Both the position numbers and the translations under genes were made by a program. From contig VXAU01002234.1 of the NCBI GenBank assembly GCA_013399695.1, positions 124,001-188,000 of the forward strand: 64,000 nt of DNA, given 5' to 3'. The notes below the pieces were generated by a model. The model was not told where the DNA came from. It was given only the letters and a program-made list of their open reading frames with translations, and ran no database searches. Positions 1 through 11,000 of the stretch are shown in pieces. Position 1 is the stretch's first letter; the number at the start of each line of letters is the position of its first letter. This DNA comes from Formicarius rufipectus. Lineage: Eukaryota > Chordata > Aves > Passeriformes > Formicariidae.

Positions 1-36
1 TAGGGATGGTTTACACGCATTGACTGTCTACTGCAG

Positions 37-123
37 GAGTATATATTAGCTTATCTTCGACAGCAGCTTGCTCCTGACGGCTATAACCTGAAAGAAAGAG
101 TCAAAGTATATAAACCTAAGTAG
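37..123 (+). CDS. Candidate terminal coding exon, protein not recognised (partial)
   Basis: An open frame runs from position 4 to a TAG stop at 121-123. A splice acceptor (CTGCAG, AG at 35-36) could start the exon at 37; alternatively the exon starts at the window edge. The peptide has a leucine-rich helix-like part (residues such as EYILAYLRQQL) and a basic end (KERVKVYKPK). The segment has several CpG dinucleotides (CACGCA, TTCGAC, GACGG) in a CpG-poor neighbourhood, which suggests constraint. The rest of the gene would lie left of the window, and the sequence after 123 would be its 3' untranslated region, with an AATAAA at 680-685. I do not recognise the family. Forty open codons can arise by chance, so this is a candidate only. 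Confidence 0.35.
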   Translation, partial: EYILAYLRQQLAPDGYNLKERVKVYKPK

Positions 124-3100
124 AAAAATTATCCTGCTTACTCTGTGGTATTATTCTTTCAGAAGGAAAATCAAGAGAGGACAGCGGGCTGGAGAAGTGA
201 TTGTGAATCGAGTCTGACAAGAGCAGCTGATGGGATAAATCAGGAATCATGCAAAAGCAGAGAGTGGGGAAGGACACTCTCTCCAGCGTAACAAGAGGAA
301 AGCTCTACCTTCTCTACATGAGATGTCTCAGTGCCACGACAAAAGCAGACTAGTACAGGGACAAGGAGAGGCTGAAACCACAGGGAAAGCAGCAGTGGCT
401 GACACAGGGCAGATGCTCAATTAGTGCCAGCAGCAGCAGGGGTGGGGCAGAGGGTGCCACCATGGCAGTGGAGAGAGCACTGGAGTGAGAGAACAGCAAA
501 GGCCACAGCAACTGTGGAGGCACCAAATCACCCCCTCCTTTTTCCTGCTGCCACTGAAAACCATTTGGGGCAATTATCTGGCCTATCGACCAAACAATGT
601 GAGCCTCTTTCCATTAATGCACCACCAGCTGCTCTTCCTTTCTCTGTCAGTTGGTCCCAATGAAATCCTGTTGAATACAAATAAATTCACCACAATGTCA
701 AGAGGGCAACACTGGTAACTCTTGTCTATTCACAGATTTCATGACGTGAGCTTCAGTCACTCTGTTGCTGATGATTTCATCTTAAGTCTCACTGCTGAGA
801 CTTCAAGATCCAGGGACCAAGGAGATGTGTGCATTGAGGCAGGTGCACTCAATGGATCAAGAGAAAGAAGATACTTTGGAAATAAGTAACTTAAATGATA
901 CTGCCTTAGAGATTTAATAATGATTATGATGGTCCTGTACCCCACTGTGTGCCCAGAAGATAAAGCAGTAGAAAATGAAGGTGAGGCAGCTGTGTATGAT
1001 ATACATCACAACTACAATGTAACTGAGGGTTTATTAACTTGAGATCATTATGTTATTTAATAAATTACACCACACTAATAATTAGACCATTGCCTACTGC
1101 CCACTCTAAATTACCTTTCATTTATGCCACATAGAACATGTGGCAATAGACAACTGCTTTCTGTTTTATCTTGAGTGTTCTTGGCTTTCCCCTGTTCCCT
1201 GGAGATCCCTCTCTCTGAGCTAGTCCCATTTACCTTTACTTAGCTCTTATAAATGTCCAGTGACTCTTTTTTCAAAATGTAAAATCGTGGTTCTTCCTGA
1301 AAACATGCAAGGAGGAAATAAAATTATTTTGACTTAATTGTTAAATGCATCACATGTGTGTCTCTTTTCAAGGTGCTGCCCCCATGTTTCATCTGTTAAG
1401 TGTTCAGTCTGAAGCCACTGAACACAATATTTTGACTTCCATTTGCTTCACAAAGCTCTGAAAGCAAGTTTTATGCCCTAATTTACCGTGTCCTTAAACC
1501 CATTTAAATCAGCTAAGCATTTGATTAAGTGTTATGGTGATCTGGCCAGCAACTTACACTCTGCTTGGCTCCATGTTTAACTCTAAAACACACATGGAAG
1601 GTGTTGGCTTTTATTTTGTGTACCTGTTTCCAAATATGTACATATATTAACACATACGACTGCACAGCTACACAAGAAAAAACTGAAAGAGAAAACCAGT
1701 CTTACAGCAAAATTAATTATTTCAACGTTCAAATACTTAAGTAGAATCAATGTCTTCCTAATTAGCGAGGAGTGATCCTTATTAAGTAAAATGACAGCAC
1801 TATTTACATTTAAATAGTCTATTTTATTCAGAGTCACTTCACACACATGCACACTACTGAACTGCAGCCAGTTCTGGAGTGGAGAATATGCAGCACTAGT
1901 AGCACTGTCCAAGAGGCACTGGAGGGACATGGATGAGAGATGAATCAATAGTGTATAATACTCCTGTAATGAAAACTGTAACATTTACCCAAATCACTTT
2001 TTTTTTCATCCTTCTTTTTTTCAAAGTTCACACTCCTGCTGGATCAGGTAAAAAGTGTTACTGCTGCCAGGAATTCATATCACGAGACTGACATCCCAAC
2101 TCACATCCTGCTAGGATGCTTGTGCAGTATTGACTTAAATGGATGGGTTTGAAATACTAATTCACTAGTGATGTATGGCTTCCAAATAGACAAAATTATG
2201 TTTAACATGTCTCAGTAAGTGAAGAGCCCATTTTGGGACACTATTAACACCTTCCCTTGCACTGGGGTGCAGCCAGTACAGTGCTGCAGAGGCAGCAACT
2301 GTGCAATGCACATCAGAGTCATTTCTCTGGCACACAACACTGCCTACTGACCACTGTATGATGTGGTGATGAGGAGACTGCAGCTCCTGAACCTCTCTGG
2401 CAGAAACACAGCTCTAGTTGGTGACCACAGCACTGATTTTCTGTGCCACTGAAGACACAAGGAAAGGATGGGGCAGAAACTTTGTATTGCTAATTTCTGC
2501 CTGCAAACCTCAGTGCTTAAGCACACTGAGCAGAAAACTTTGGTGAGCTTGTTTCCCAGGTTTTTTTCCTACTCTTTTTCTTGATTAATTGATTTAGTAA
2601 CCCTGTTAGGAAAATCCTGACAGACAGGCAAAGTACTTAGATCCAGTGACCCTCACAGGCAAGCTGATGGGGAGTTTCTTCTCAGTCCTGCTGGAGATAG
2701 ATTAACACCACCCTGGATTTATTTCCTCTTCCTTTGTATTGCCTTGCTTCTTATCCCCACCAAAGCCAAAAAAGTTTGCTTTTACAACACTGATTAGTAT
2801 CAATAGCAGTATTTTATTCTTGCATATATTTAGTTTAAAATAGGCTTGAGACCTAAACTAAACCTTCATCTTGAAGCTAGTAATGTTCTAAAATTATTGT
2901 GATGTATTAGAGAGACATGAGAGCCCCAATCCCCCAAAAAGCACAACACATTGAAGCACAGAGAACAGAATCTCGAAATTCATTACACGTTGGATACAAA
3001 TGCACTTCTCAAGCTCTTGCTCTCCAAGGCCCTCCTACAACTGTGGAACTTTCACATGCCCAATTAAGTGAACACCCAACACAATACTATAGTTCCCTCT

Positions 3101-3149
3101 CTAATTCAACATCATGAGAAAGAATGATTAAGAATGCTATAGTAATCAA
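124..3149. other. Non-coding stretch, possible 3' UTR at its left end
   Basis: No gene is recognised. If the exon ending at 123 is real, its 3' untranslated region would start here; AATAAA hexamers occur at 680-685 and near 1317-1322. The part from 170 to 560 is richer in G and C and in purines than the rest. Short open frames occur on both strands without family resemblance. No repeat family is recognised. Confidence 0.4.
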
Positions 3150-4420
3150 CACCAAAACCTGAAATAAAATGAATCATGATTAGCTGTTAAAACTAGAATG
3201 ATGCAGAAAGGCGAGATATCCACAATACATTAGTGTACCAGTAAATAAATAAAGCACAAAAGTCCCACATATTTGACATTTGAAGAACAAAACTATCCAT
3301 CAATGTCTTGGCACAGATCGATCAAACAGAATGCTACTGAAGAAAATCTAATAGTATGATGGTAATAACGTAGCCATAAAGCCTCTACTCTATAATTGAC
3401 TGCTTCCACTTCAAGCTAACATGTCTAAAAGAGTGACTAATGTTCACCTAAAGCCTTCACTTGAGTTGAATGACAATCAGCTACACCTCGCGTTGTTCTC
3501 CACAGATTGCTTATGCTGGGTAATTGCTGAGGGAGACGAGCCAGAGGGGAAATAGTCTACTTAACTAAGGAAATTTATATGAAGAATGGTATGGTAATCT
3601 CAAAGGAAAATATAGTTTCTCATTGGATTTTAAAACACAACGCAATACTCCAGCCATAACAGTCCTTTCCTAAAGCAGAAGCATCCGCGGTGACTCCATA
3701 AATAGGTCAGAGTACGTTCTATATTTAAAATGGGTATTTAAACTTTCAGAAAGATATAAAAAAATACACTCTATGTTTGCCAAAATTACAGCCTATATTC
3801 TTTGAATAAAGAACATATTTCTAAGACGTTTCCAGACAGATTGTATGGTCTGGTTAGATTTTCCTTTGGCAATTTCACTGAAAGTCAATGCAATTAATTA
3901 GCATTATAAAATCAAACAGAATGATACACTTCAATGATACGATCCGTCTTTATAACTTACTTTTGTGATATCACAGAATAGAGTATATTAAAAATAGTAT
4001 TAGTTAACACACAGTTTACTTAGTTTTAATTCAGGAGACTAAAATGAATTTAAGCGTATTTTTGCAGTTTCCTAAACAAAAACTGAGAAACTAAAGAGAC
4101 AGTTTCACATGTTTTTTATTCGTTTGAGGCCAGAATTAAGAATTTAAATTTGCTTTCTAAGTTTCACTGCAGATAAATACATACTTATAATTAAAATGTT
4201 TGGAACTCTCTAATGGATCATGATTGTTACTCAAATTGCTCTCTCGCCTTTGATATATACTTAAAGGTAATTGGCTAGTCTTAGTGATGTATTTTTAAAG
4301 AGCTACCTATTGATTAATAATGTTTCAATATTAATATAACCACTTTGTGTGGATCAAGAAACATCAATAGCAGAAACCCATATTTATCCACAAATTAACT
4401 GGATATAGATGTGTTCCTTT
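3150..4420. promoter_or_regulatory. Candidate conserved non-coding block
   Basis: AT-rich sequence without recognisable repeats or long frames. It has many homeodomain-like TAAT/ATTA words (for example around 3893-3903 and 4310-4330) and a few CpG words unusual for the background (CTCGCG near 3488, GAGACGAG near 3534, CCGCGG near 3686). This texture is common in vertebrate conserved non-coding elements. The call is inference from composition only; no alignment was available, and boundaries are approximate. Confidence 0.2.
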
Positions 4421-4680
4421 AAGCCGAAAGGGGGGCTTCACTCATTATTTTGGAAAAGCAATGAGATAACTGTAAGACGGAAGATTAAAGCAAATCTTGG
4501 TTTTATATTTTAGCTGCATACAATGGATAAATTTCATGTTTTCATGCTCTTGCAGAATGCATGAAGAAAGGACAAAAAAGCAAAACTCCAAACTTTTGTA
4601 CTTTGGGGCCTTCAGGTCAAATGCTGGACAAAAGGAAGTGTATAATACAAAGAGAGGTGGTGGGGTTTTTATGGGTTTTA

Positions 4681-4768
4681 TTTTGATCTTTTTTTTTTTT
4701 TTTTTTAAATTTCATTTGGTGTGCTTTTTTTTGTTGGTTGGTTGTTTTGTTTGTTTGTTTGTTTTTTA
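4681..4768. repeat. T-rich low complexity with TTTG repeats
   Basis: An 18-base T run at 4689-4706 is followed, after a short unique piece, by TTGG and TTTG units up to about 4768. The open frame at 4497-4769 reads through this tract and ends in a run of phenylalanine, so it is not a gene. Confidence 0.9.
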
Positions 4769-5104
4769 AAACTGAGTTAAAAGTGGATTAAACCAGTAAA
4801 TGATCTTGTAATCTGACCCATACACCCAGGGCTCTTACAGTCTCACTCACCTCTCTGTCACCCAACAGGCTCCATAAGGACACAGATGTTTGCTGATTTA
4901 TAGAGATATTTGAAAAGAATACCCCAGCCTGCATGTGATGAACCATCACAGAAACATAAAAACTCACATCAGTTAATTTCCATAGGAAATGGCAGAAAAA
5001 GAGTGTCATGGCTTCCTACTGCCGACACCAATAAATGAATTAAGGACAGCCTCGTTATCAACTATTTTAACAAACAGTTCAAAACTTGTGCACTGAAATT
5101 TTAG
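4769..5104. other. No feature recognised
   Basis: Unique-looking non-coding sequence between the T-rich tract and the old LINE. I see no exon, RNA gene or repeat in it. Confidence 0.4.
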
Positions 5105-5725
5105 GAAGATCAGAGAAATTCAAGGCTGGAAGGATAGCTATGATGACTATTTAACTCATCCTACTGTGTGTGGCAAGCCAAACTCAGCTGATCCTTTTCA
5201 AATTATCTGTCTCTGTGTCCCAGTGGTGGGGATGATACAGCCTCCATGGTATTATATACAGTGCCTAGTTATCTTTAAAGTTAGATTTCTTTTCTCTAAT
5301 ACCTAACCTAAACACCACATACCACAATTCAAAACAATTGACAATTATACTGCCACAAAGGATATTACACTGCTTTGACATTTGTTCTTAATGAATCCAC
5401 ACTGACCCTCCTTATCACCTTAAATCCCCTAGATGCTTTTAAATCAATTTTTTTTTTAATATCGTATTCTCTCATGCTTCCAAGCACTGAGTTTGGGAAC
5501 TGGATCGTACATCCCTCGGCCTTTTTCCTAGATCTATTTTATTGATGGAGTGTGTGTGTGTATACACATAAAATTTAATTTTTTTTAATAAGGTAGGTAA
5601 TTTGTTAGTCTTTTCCCAGCCCTCTTGGGCCTCCTCTTTCTTCCATAAATTCACAAAGATAATTGCTAATGGTATAGCAACAGCTTCAGTTTGTTTAAGT
5701 ACTCTAAAATTAATTTAATCAGGCC
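5105..5725 (-). mobile_element. Old CR1-like LINE remnant, two parts
   Basis: Read on the plus strand, the left part (5105-5310) follows the inverted 3' region of old CR1 elements: a start like 'atcagagaaattcaaggctgg', then the 'cagtgcctagttatct' and 'ctaatacctaacctaaac' words. The right part (about 5375-5440 and 5585-5725) matches more internal CR1 sequence: 'cttaatgaatccacactg', then 'aagataattgctaatgg' and 'ttaatcaggccatcag'. The order fits one element inserted in minus orientation. The middle (5440-5585) is divergent and holds a short GT run (5550-5561). It is heavily mutated with no usable frame, so it is an old insertion. Family assignment is from memory of consensus words; another LINE of the CR1/L3 group is possible. 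Confidence 0.55.
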
Positions 5726-8039
5726 ATCAGAGGGAAAAAACCCCCCAATATTTCTTAAGTGTTTTCCTTCCTTTCTATTCAAGACACAATTTAACTTGAA
5801 ATTAAAAAGAAATTTTTTTTTAAAGCCACATCATGTGATAACATATTCTATGTTGCTGGTCAAATAGCTTAAAGCTGCCTTCCTAAACTGCTTGCTGAGC
5901 TATGTTGAATAGTTTTTAGCTGACTTTTTATCAGCAGAGAATAGAAGTTCTCAAAGTCAAAAACCTATCTTTTCACCTCCAATACATGCAGAATGCATAG
6001 AAACAGGAGTGAAGCCCAGAGGTGCTGGCAGACTCCAAAGGTAGGTTCTTTTGCTACCCTGAAGAAGGAAAACAAACTTTCACCCCAACTGAGAAGTTGA
6101 ACCATGTTTCTGGTAACTTTGTCTCACCATGATGGCCCAGAGTAGATGCATTCTGATAAATCAGACTCTGAACGAGAAAAAAGTTGGCCAAAACTTTATT
6201 ACTTTTTTGTTCCATTTATGATCAAAACACATAAATGGAGAGCCTTTTTGTTCACATTAACAAAAACCACCCACAGCAAAACTATGATCTTCAAATGTGC
6301 ACTCAGAGACCTCCAGAGCTTCAGAGCCCCAAGCTCTGTGCAGTGCCCTTAGTGAAGACATCACAAAGCCATTAGGTTAGGAAAACCTACCCACTCCAGC
6401 TGCCTGATCACCCTCTTCAACTTGACTGTGAACACCAGGAGGAATCTCAAATGTATGAAACTGCTTATCTTCTTTCCTGTTTTCCTGAGCAGGAAGCTGA
6501 AGTATCTCTAAATGTCTTCTGGTCAATATATGGGCAAAGCATGTGAGCTCAGACAACAGTGGCTAATGTTCCTGCTACAGACAATGGACAAAGCCAAAGA
6601 AACAGCAAATCCAGGTGGAGTCTCGACAACGGGAAGCAGAACAGCACAAAGGAGACTACTCACTGCCCACAGCAAAGAGGGCACCTGAGCCACGATTCCC
6701 AGTGGTACATGGCTGTGGATCCAGCGAGTCAAGGACTTCCAAAATGCATATTTTACAGTCAGAGCAGCAAGGGACTTTTTCACAGCATCTGTCCTCAACA
6801 ATGATGGTTTGCTGAGCCTTACAGATAATAGGGGCCCTTCCATCTGTTCAGGAAAGCAGTGAAAACAACTGGACTAGAGGACCTAATCAGCTCCCCAAAG
6901 CCCTACCCCTTCAGAGATGTCAGAGCCTGAGGAGCTCCAAACCCACTCTCTTAGTTTCCTATTCATCGCTAAAACTGCAGGAAGCTGGTTAAGGAACAGT
7001 GCCAGGAGCATCAGTTTCCATTTCAGAAGGGCTCCTGGATGAAATGTCAGTCTGTTCAGCACTCAGACCCTGAGCTGTAGGGAGCTGAAAAGAGATGGGA
7101 CCATGGAATACCACACCAAATTAGATGTAATCTGAAGCCTTCAGATGAGGGCCATGGCCATCAAATGACCCCCCCCAAGTGTGAAACTCTGCAAAGCCTG
7201 ACTATAAACACAGATTTAGTTCTTGGATCAAGCACTTCATCCTTCTCTATCAGTAATCCTTCCCAAGGCAAATCATCAATGTAGAATAGAGCTACTACTA
7301 TGTTAGAATGGCTCTTTGAAGAGTTCACTTCTCTGAGTTTGCAGAAGTTTAGAATAAACTCCATAACTGGGTATTTGTGCCACATTATGGTACAACATGC
7401 CACCTCCATTCCACAGATGGATCCCTCAGGCTTCTGAAGCAGCAGGAATAGGAACAGGAAAGTAAAGGAAGCACAGTTTATCATGTCCTAAAATTGCAGC
7501 TACTGCTGAAACAATACAAGGATTAGCTCCTGCAGCAAACACACAAGTTGCAGAATATTCCTATTTTATTTGTTTCCTAAGAATAATTCTAAGGTATTCT
7601 TTCTGTAAAAAAACTGAATAATCAACTTCTCTAGTTTGTCTTCATCCAAGTATTTCTGCAAAACTCATTAATGATTGCACGGCTCCTGGAAAAGCTCAAT
7701 TCATATGTAAAGCTGGCTGAAAAGTTGAGAAAAAGTAACATGGCACTACAGCAAATTTTAACATTTTCCTACTTTCTTTTAACCAATCTCACAGGTGCTT
7801 TTATATTCTGTTTTTATGCAATGCAGAATTGCAGTTCACAATGACGCGCCCAAATCCCAACAAGTTAAGCAGATGCATAAGAAGCAATTCAGAAACAAGC
7901 AGTAACTCGAAGAGAAAAAGCCATTAAACATGAAGAGAAAGCTTTTACCAGGGCAAAGGAATGGGTCAAATCGTGCAATAAGGAAATATAAGAAGCAGTT
8001 TAATGGACTTAAATGCATCAGTAATTCTGCAGCATTTGT
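5726..8039. other. Non-coding stretch, no gene recognised
   Basis: Short frames exist on both strands, the longest a 106-codon minus-strand frame at 6523-6843 overlapped by plus-strand frames at 6559-6815. Overlap in both directions with no family resemblance argues for chance. The part 6380-7100 is richer in G and C than its surroundings. No repeat was recognised. Confidence 0.4.
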
Positions 8040-8076
8040 TTTTTCTTTTTTATCTTTTCTTTTTTTTTTTTTTTTT
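8040..8076. repeat. Pyrimidine tract ending in a T17 run
   Basis: T-rich tract with scattered C, ending in a 17-base T run at 8060-8076. The reading frames that cross it on either strand carry lysine or phenylalanine runs and are not genes. Confidence 0.9.
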
Positions 8077-11000
8077 AAATAGTGAAAGGATGTACTCTGC
8101 ATCTAAAAGCTACTATAGTCAACTGGAAAAACGAGTGACCACTGCTTACTCTGAAAAAAATCCAGGTCCTAAGTCCAGGATGGAAAAATATTAGCATTTA
8201 CTTCAAATCAACTAGGTAAAAGGCTTTGCTGTATTTTAAATACATGTTTTTCTGAAGCTTCATCCAAGACTCCTCATTGTCATTTTTGAGAAACTGCAGC
8301 AAATTAATAAGGATCTCTATCCATGGTGGAAAGTATTTTTTGTATAACAATGAAGTCATTACTCTTTTTATTTCTGTAAATTCCATGAGAGCGAGAAATA
8401 GAAGCACAATAAAAAATCTTTTTCATAACAGTTGATTAGAAAATATGGCCTGCAGAATTCTAGCTCTCTTTGCACTCTGCACATTAAGAATCCAAATACG
8501 TTACCAAAGCTGGGATTTTAACCCCCCACAGCTTTAGCACAAAGAAGCACATTAATAAGATACAATTTAGATTTGCATTTTTTAATAAGCAAGGGGATCA
8601 AAGAAAATATGAATGCTGAAGGGATGTTGAATCATGTGCAAATTCAAACATCAAGGTATACTACAGAATGAAGACACATTTTCACCGAAGTGAGTGTAGT
8701 AAGGCTTTCCAAAAGTTGTGGTGAACAAAATGAACTCTTCTTGAACTGTTTGCAGGCACCTAGTATGTCTTGGAGAGCAGCAGATGCACTGAAGTTTCAC
8801 CAAATAGTTTTTGAATTTGCATATATTAATGTTGGATGGCAAATTAGCAGGGGTAGTAGAGGACTACCAGTGAAGGAATAATCTTTCTAATAACTGGTAC
8901 TGATCTCATTAAAGAGTCTGGGCTGCTTCTGCATGAATATGAGACTGCCTTGGATCGGTACAAAGCACTGCTGATGACCTGCCATTAAAAAGGGCTCTTA
9001 AAGAGCTCTGGATGCACATCTTCACATCTCCAAATGGCAGAATGCAAACCAGTACCAACACTTCTGCCACGTGAACACGTCCAGGACTGCTGACAGGTAC
9101 ATAAAGAGCCATACAGTTGTTGAAAAGTGCACCAAGAAAACAAGGGGAAAATGGCCTTGACAGGCTAATGACAAACATTCTTTTCTGTAAAACTGTTTTA
9201 CATTTTTTGAAGAATTGAGTTCAGAAGCTATAGCTGCCTCCAGGCGTGACCAGCATTTACTCATCAGATCTCCACAGGCCTCAATAACCTTGGCAGTCTT
9301 ACAAGGATCATATTCTAACATGGATGAACTGTTCCCGAACCATTTCTCCAAAAAGAATTTCTATCAATGTCAGGCACACTTCTCATTTCATTTCACTTCC
9401 CTTTTTTGATTAAACACATCTACAGTGGACACTAAAGAGAGAAAAACAAGTATTCACTAACATGCAGATTGACTAAAACTGAATCAATCGATCACAGAAC
9501 TGAAATAGTGTTTGCAGTTAGGATACTTGTCACTCCTTGCATGCTCTGCCCCTCTGTCTGCCCCACTGATTTACTCTCTAAGTTCATCAGCACACGGTTT
9601 ATCTCATGTTCTGTTTGCACACAGCCTGGCCAAGTGGTGCCTTGTTCCCAAGTGGCTCTTGAACATTATGTAATAAGCATGATTCATATGTGGATCTTCT
9701 CCATTGTTCTTACCAAGAGTGACAGAAGATAATACATGTTGAAGGAACTGCTTTCAACACTTGAGTGTCAGCGTGCAGCTTGTTTTACACTTCCAGCCTC
9801 GGACTTTCCCATGCATTCTGAGGATAAAATGCTAATGGAGTATAAAATGAACTATATTCCCTGCTTGCAATTAGACTCAAAAAATTAGAGTAACTGTTGT
9901 TCTAATAGATGCCAAATTCTGTCTCATTTCATAGACTTTTTCTATCTTCAGAAAACAACCAACACAGAACATGAAATCTAATATACAGCTCTTCAAGCAT
10001 CACACAGAGAAAATGAGGATGGTATTTATTCTTTCTCAGTGTAAGTCATGCATAGTAGGAATCTATATATAAAGTTGAGGAAGAAGTCTGTTCTAGCACC
10101 CATGGAGGAGCCTCTACTCAAACACAAATATGGACTTTATAAGCAGAATTCAAGATGTAGTCCTTAACTAGAATTTTCTGTCTTGTCTCTGTATTAACAG
10201 TGAATTAATTTGATACCATGTCACATACACACCCATCTTGCTACAGTGAGTTTAATGGAGGGGAAAAAAAGGTAAAAAATGTCCTGGAAAGCAGCTGTTA
10301 TTGGTTACTGTCAGACAGGCATAGATGGACAACTGTTCTGATTCACTGCAGAAATCTATTCTTAAAATCCTAACAATATGCATAAACCATAAGAGGCTAA
10401 ACAGAGCAATTACTCTATATCTGGACATTTTTATTTTCTTTTTAGTGGAAAATAAACTTGGACAAAAATATCACCAGGAAAACTGCTAAACACTTGCCCT
10501 AATTGCTAACTTCCAATAAAGTCTTTATTAATTAATGTTTTCAGTCACAGAAATAAAATATCAAATGGACAAATCTATTGCTTTGAAAGTAATAAATGAG
10601 TTAAATTTCTCAATTCAACAACAATTCAGCTGGTGCCCTCTGAAAATTTTAAAGCTTGGCTGCCTGACTGTAAGGCAGCAAGGGTATCACATGGCACAGT
10701 AATCATCCTGGATGCATACTTGAATCACTCACTGGGACAGACCTATCAAGCTTTATTGAGTTGGTAAAAACAAATGGCTATAAAAATCAACTTGGGTTTA
10801 TGAACTTGGCCCATAGAAAGTAAGAAAGAAACATTTACTCAAATCAGTTTCCAGCACAGTAGCTGAAAACAAACAACAGACAATTAAAAAAAAACGGGGG
10901 CTCAATCTAGTGCTATTTCCTTAAAATACTTGGTAGTATGCATTGTTATATATGTCTTATTCAAAAACTGCTCCATTTAGCTGTTGATGCAATATAGTAT

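Noticed and set aside
4497..4769. 90-codon plus-strand frame
   Set aside because: Its C-terminal third is translated T-rich low complexity (phenylalanine run).
8060..8076. T17 run as a possible reverse-strand poly(A) tail of a retrocopied gene
   Set aside because: No gene-like sequence or inverted AATAAA lies next to it.
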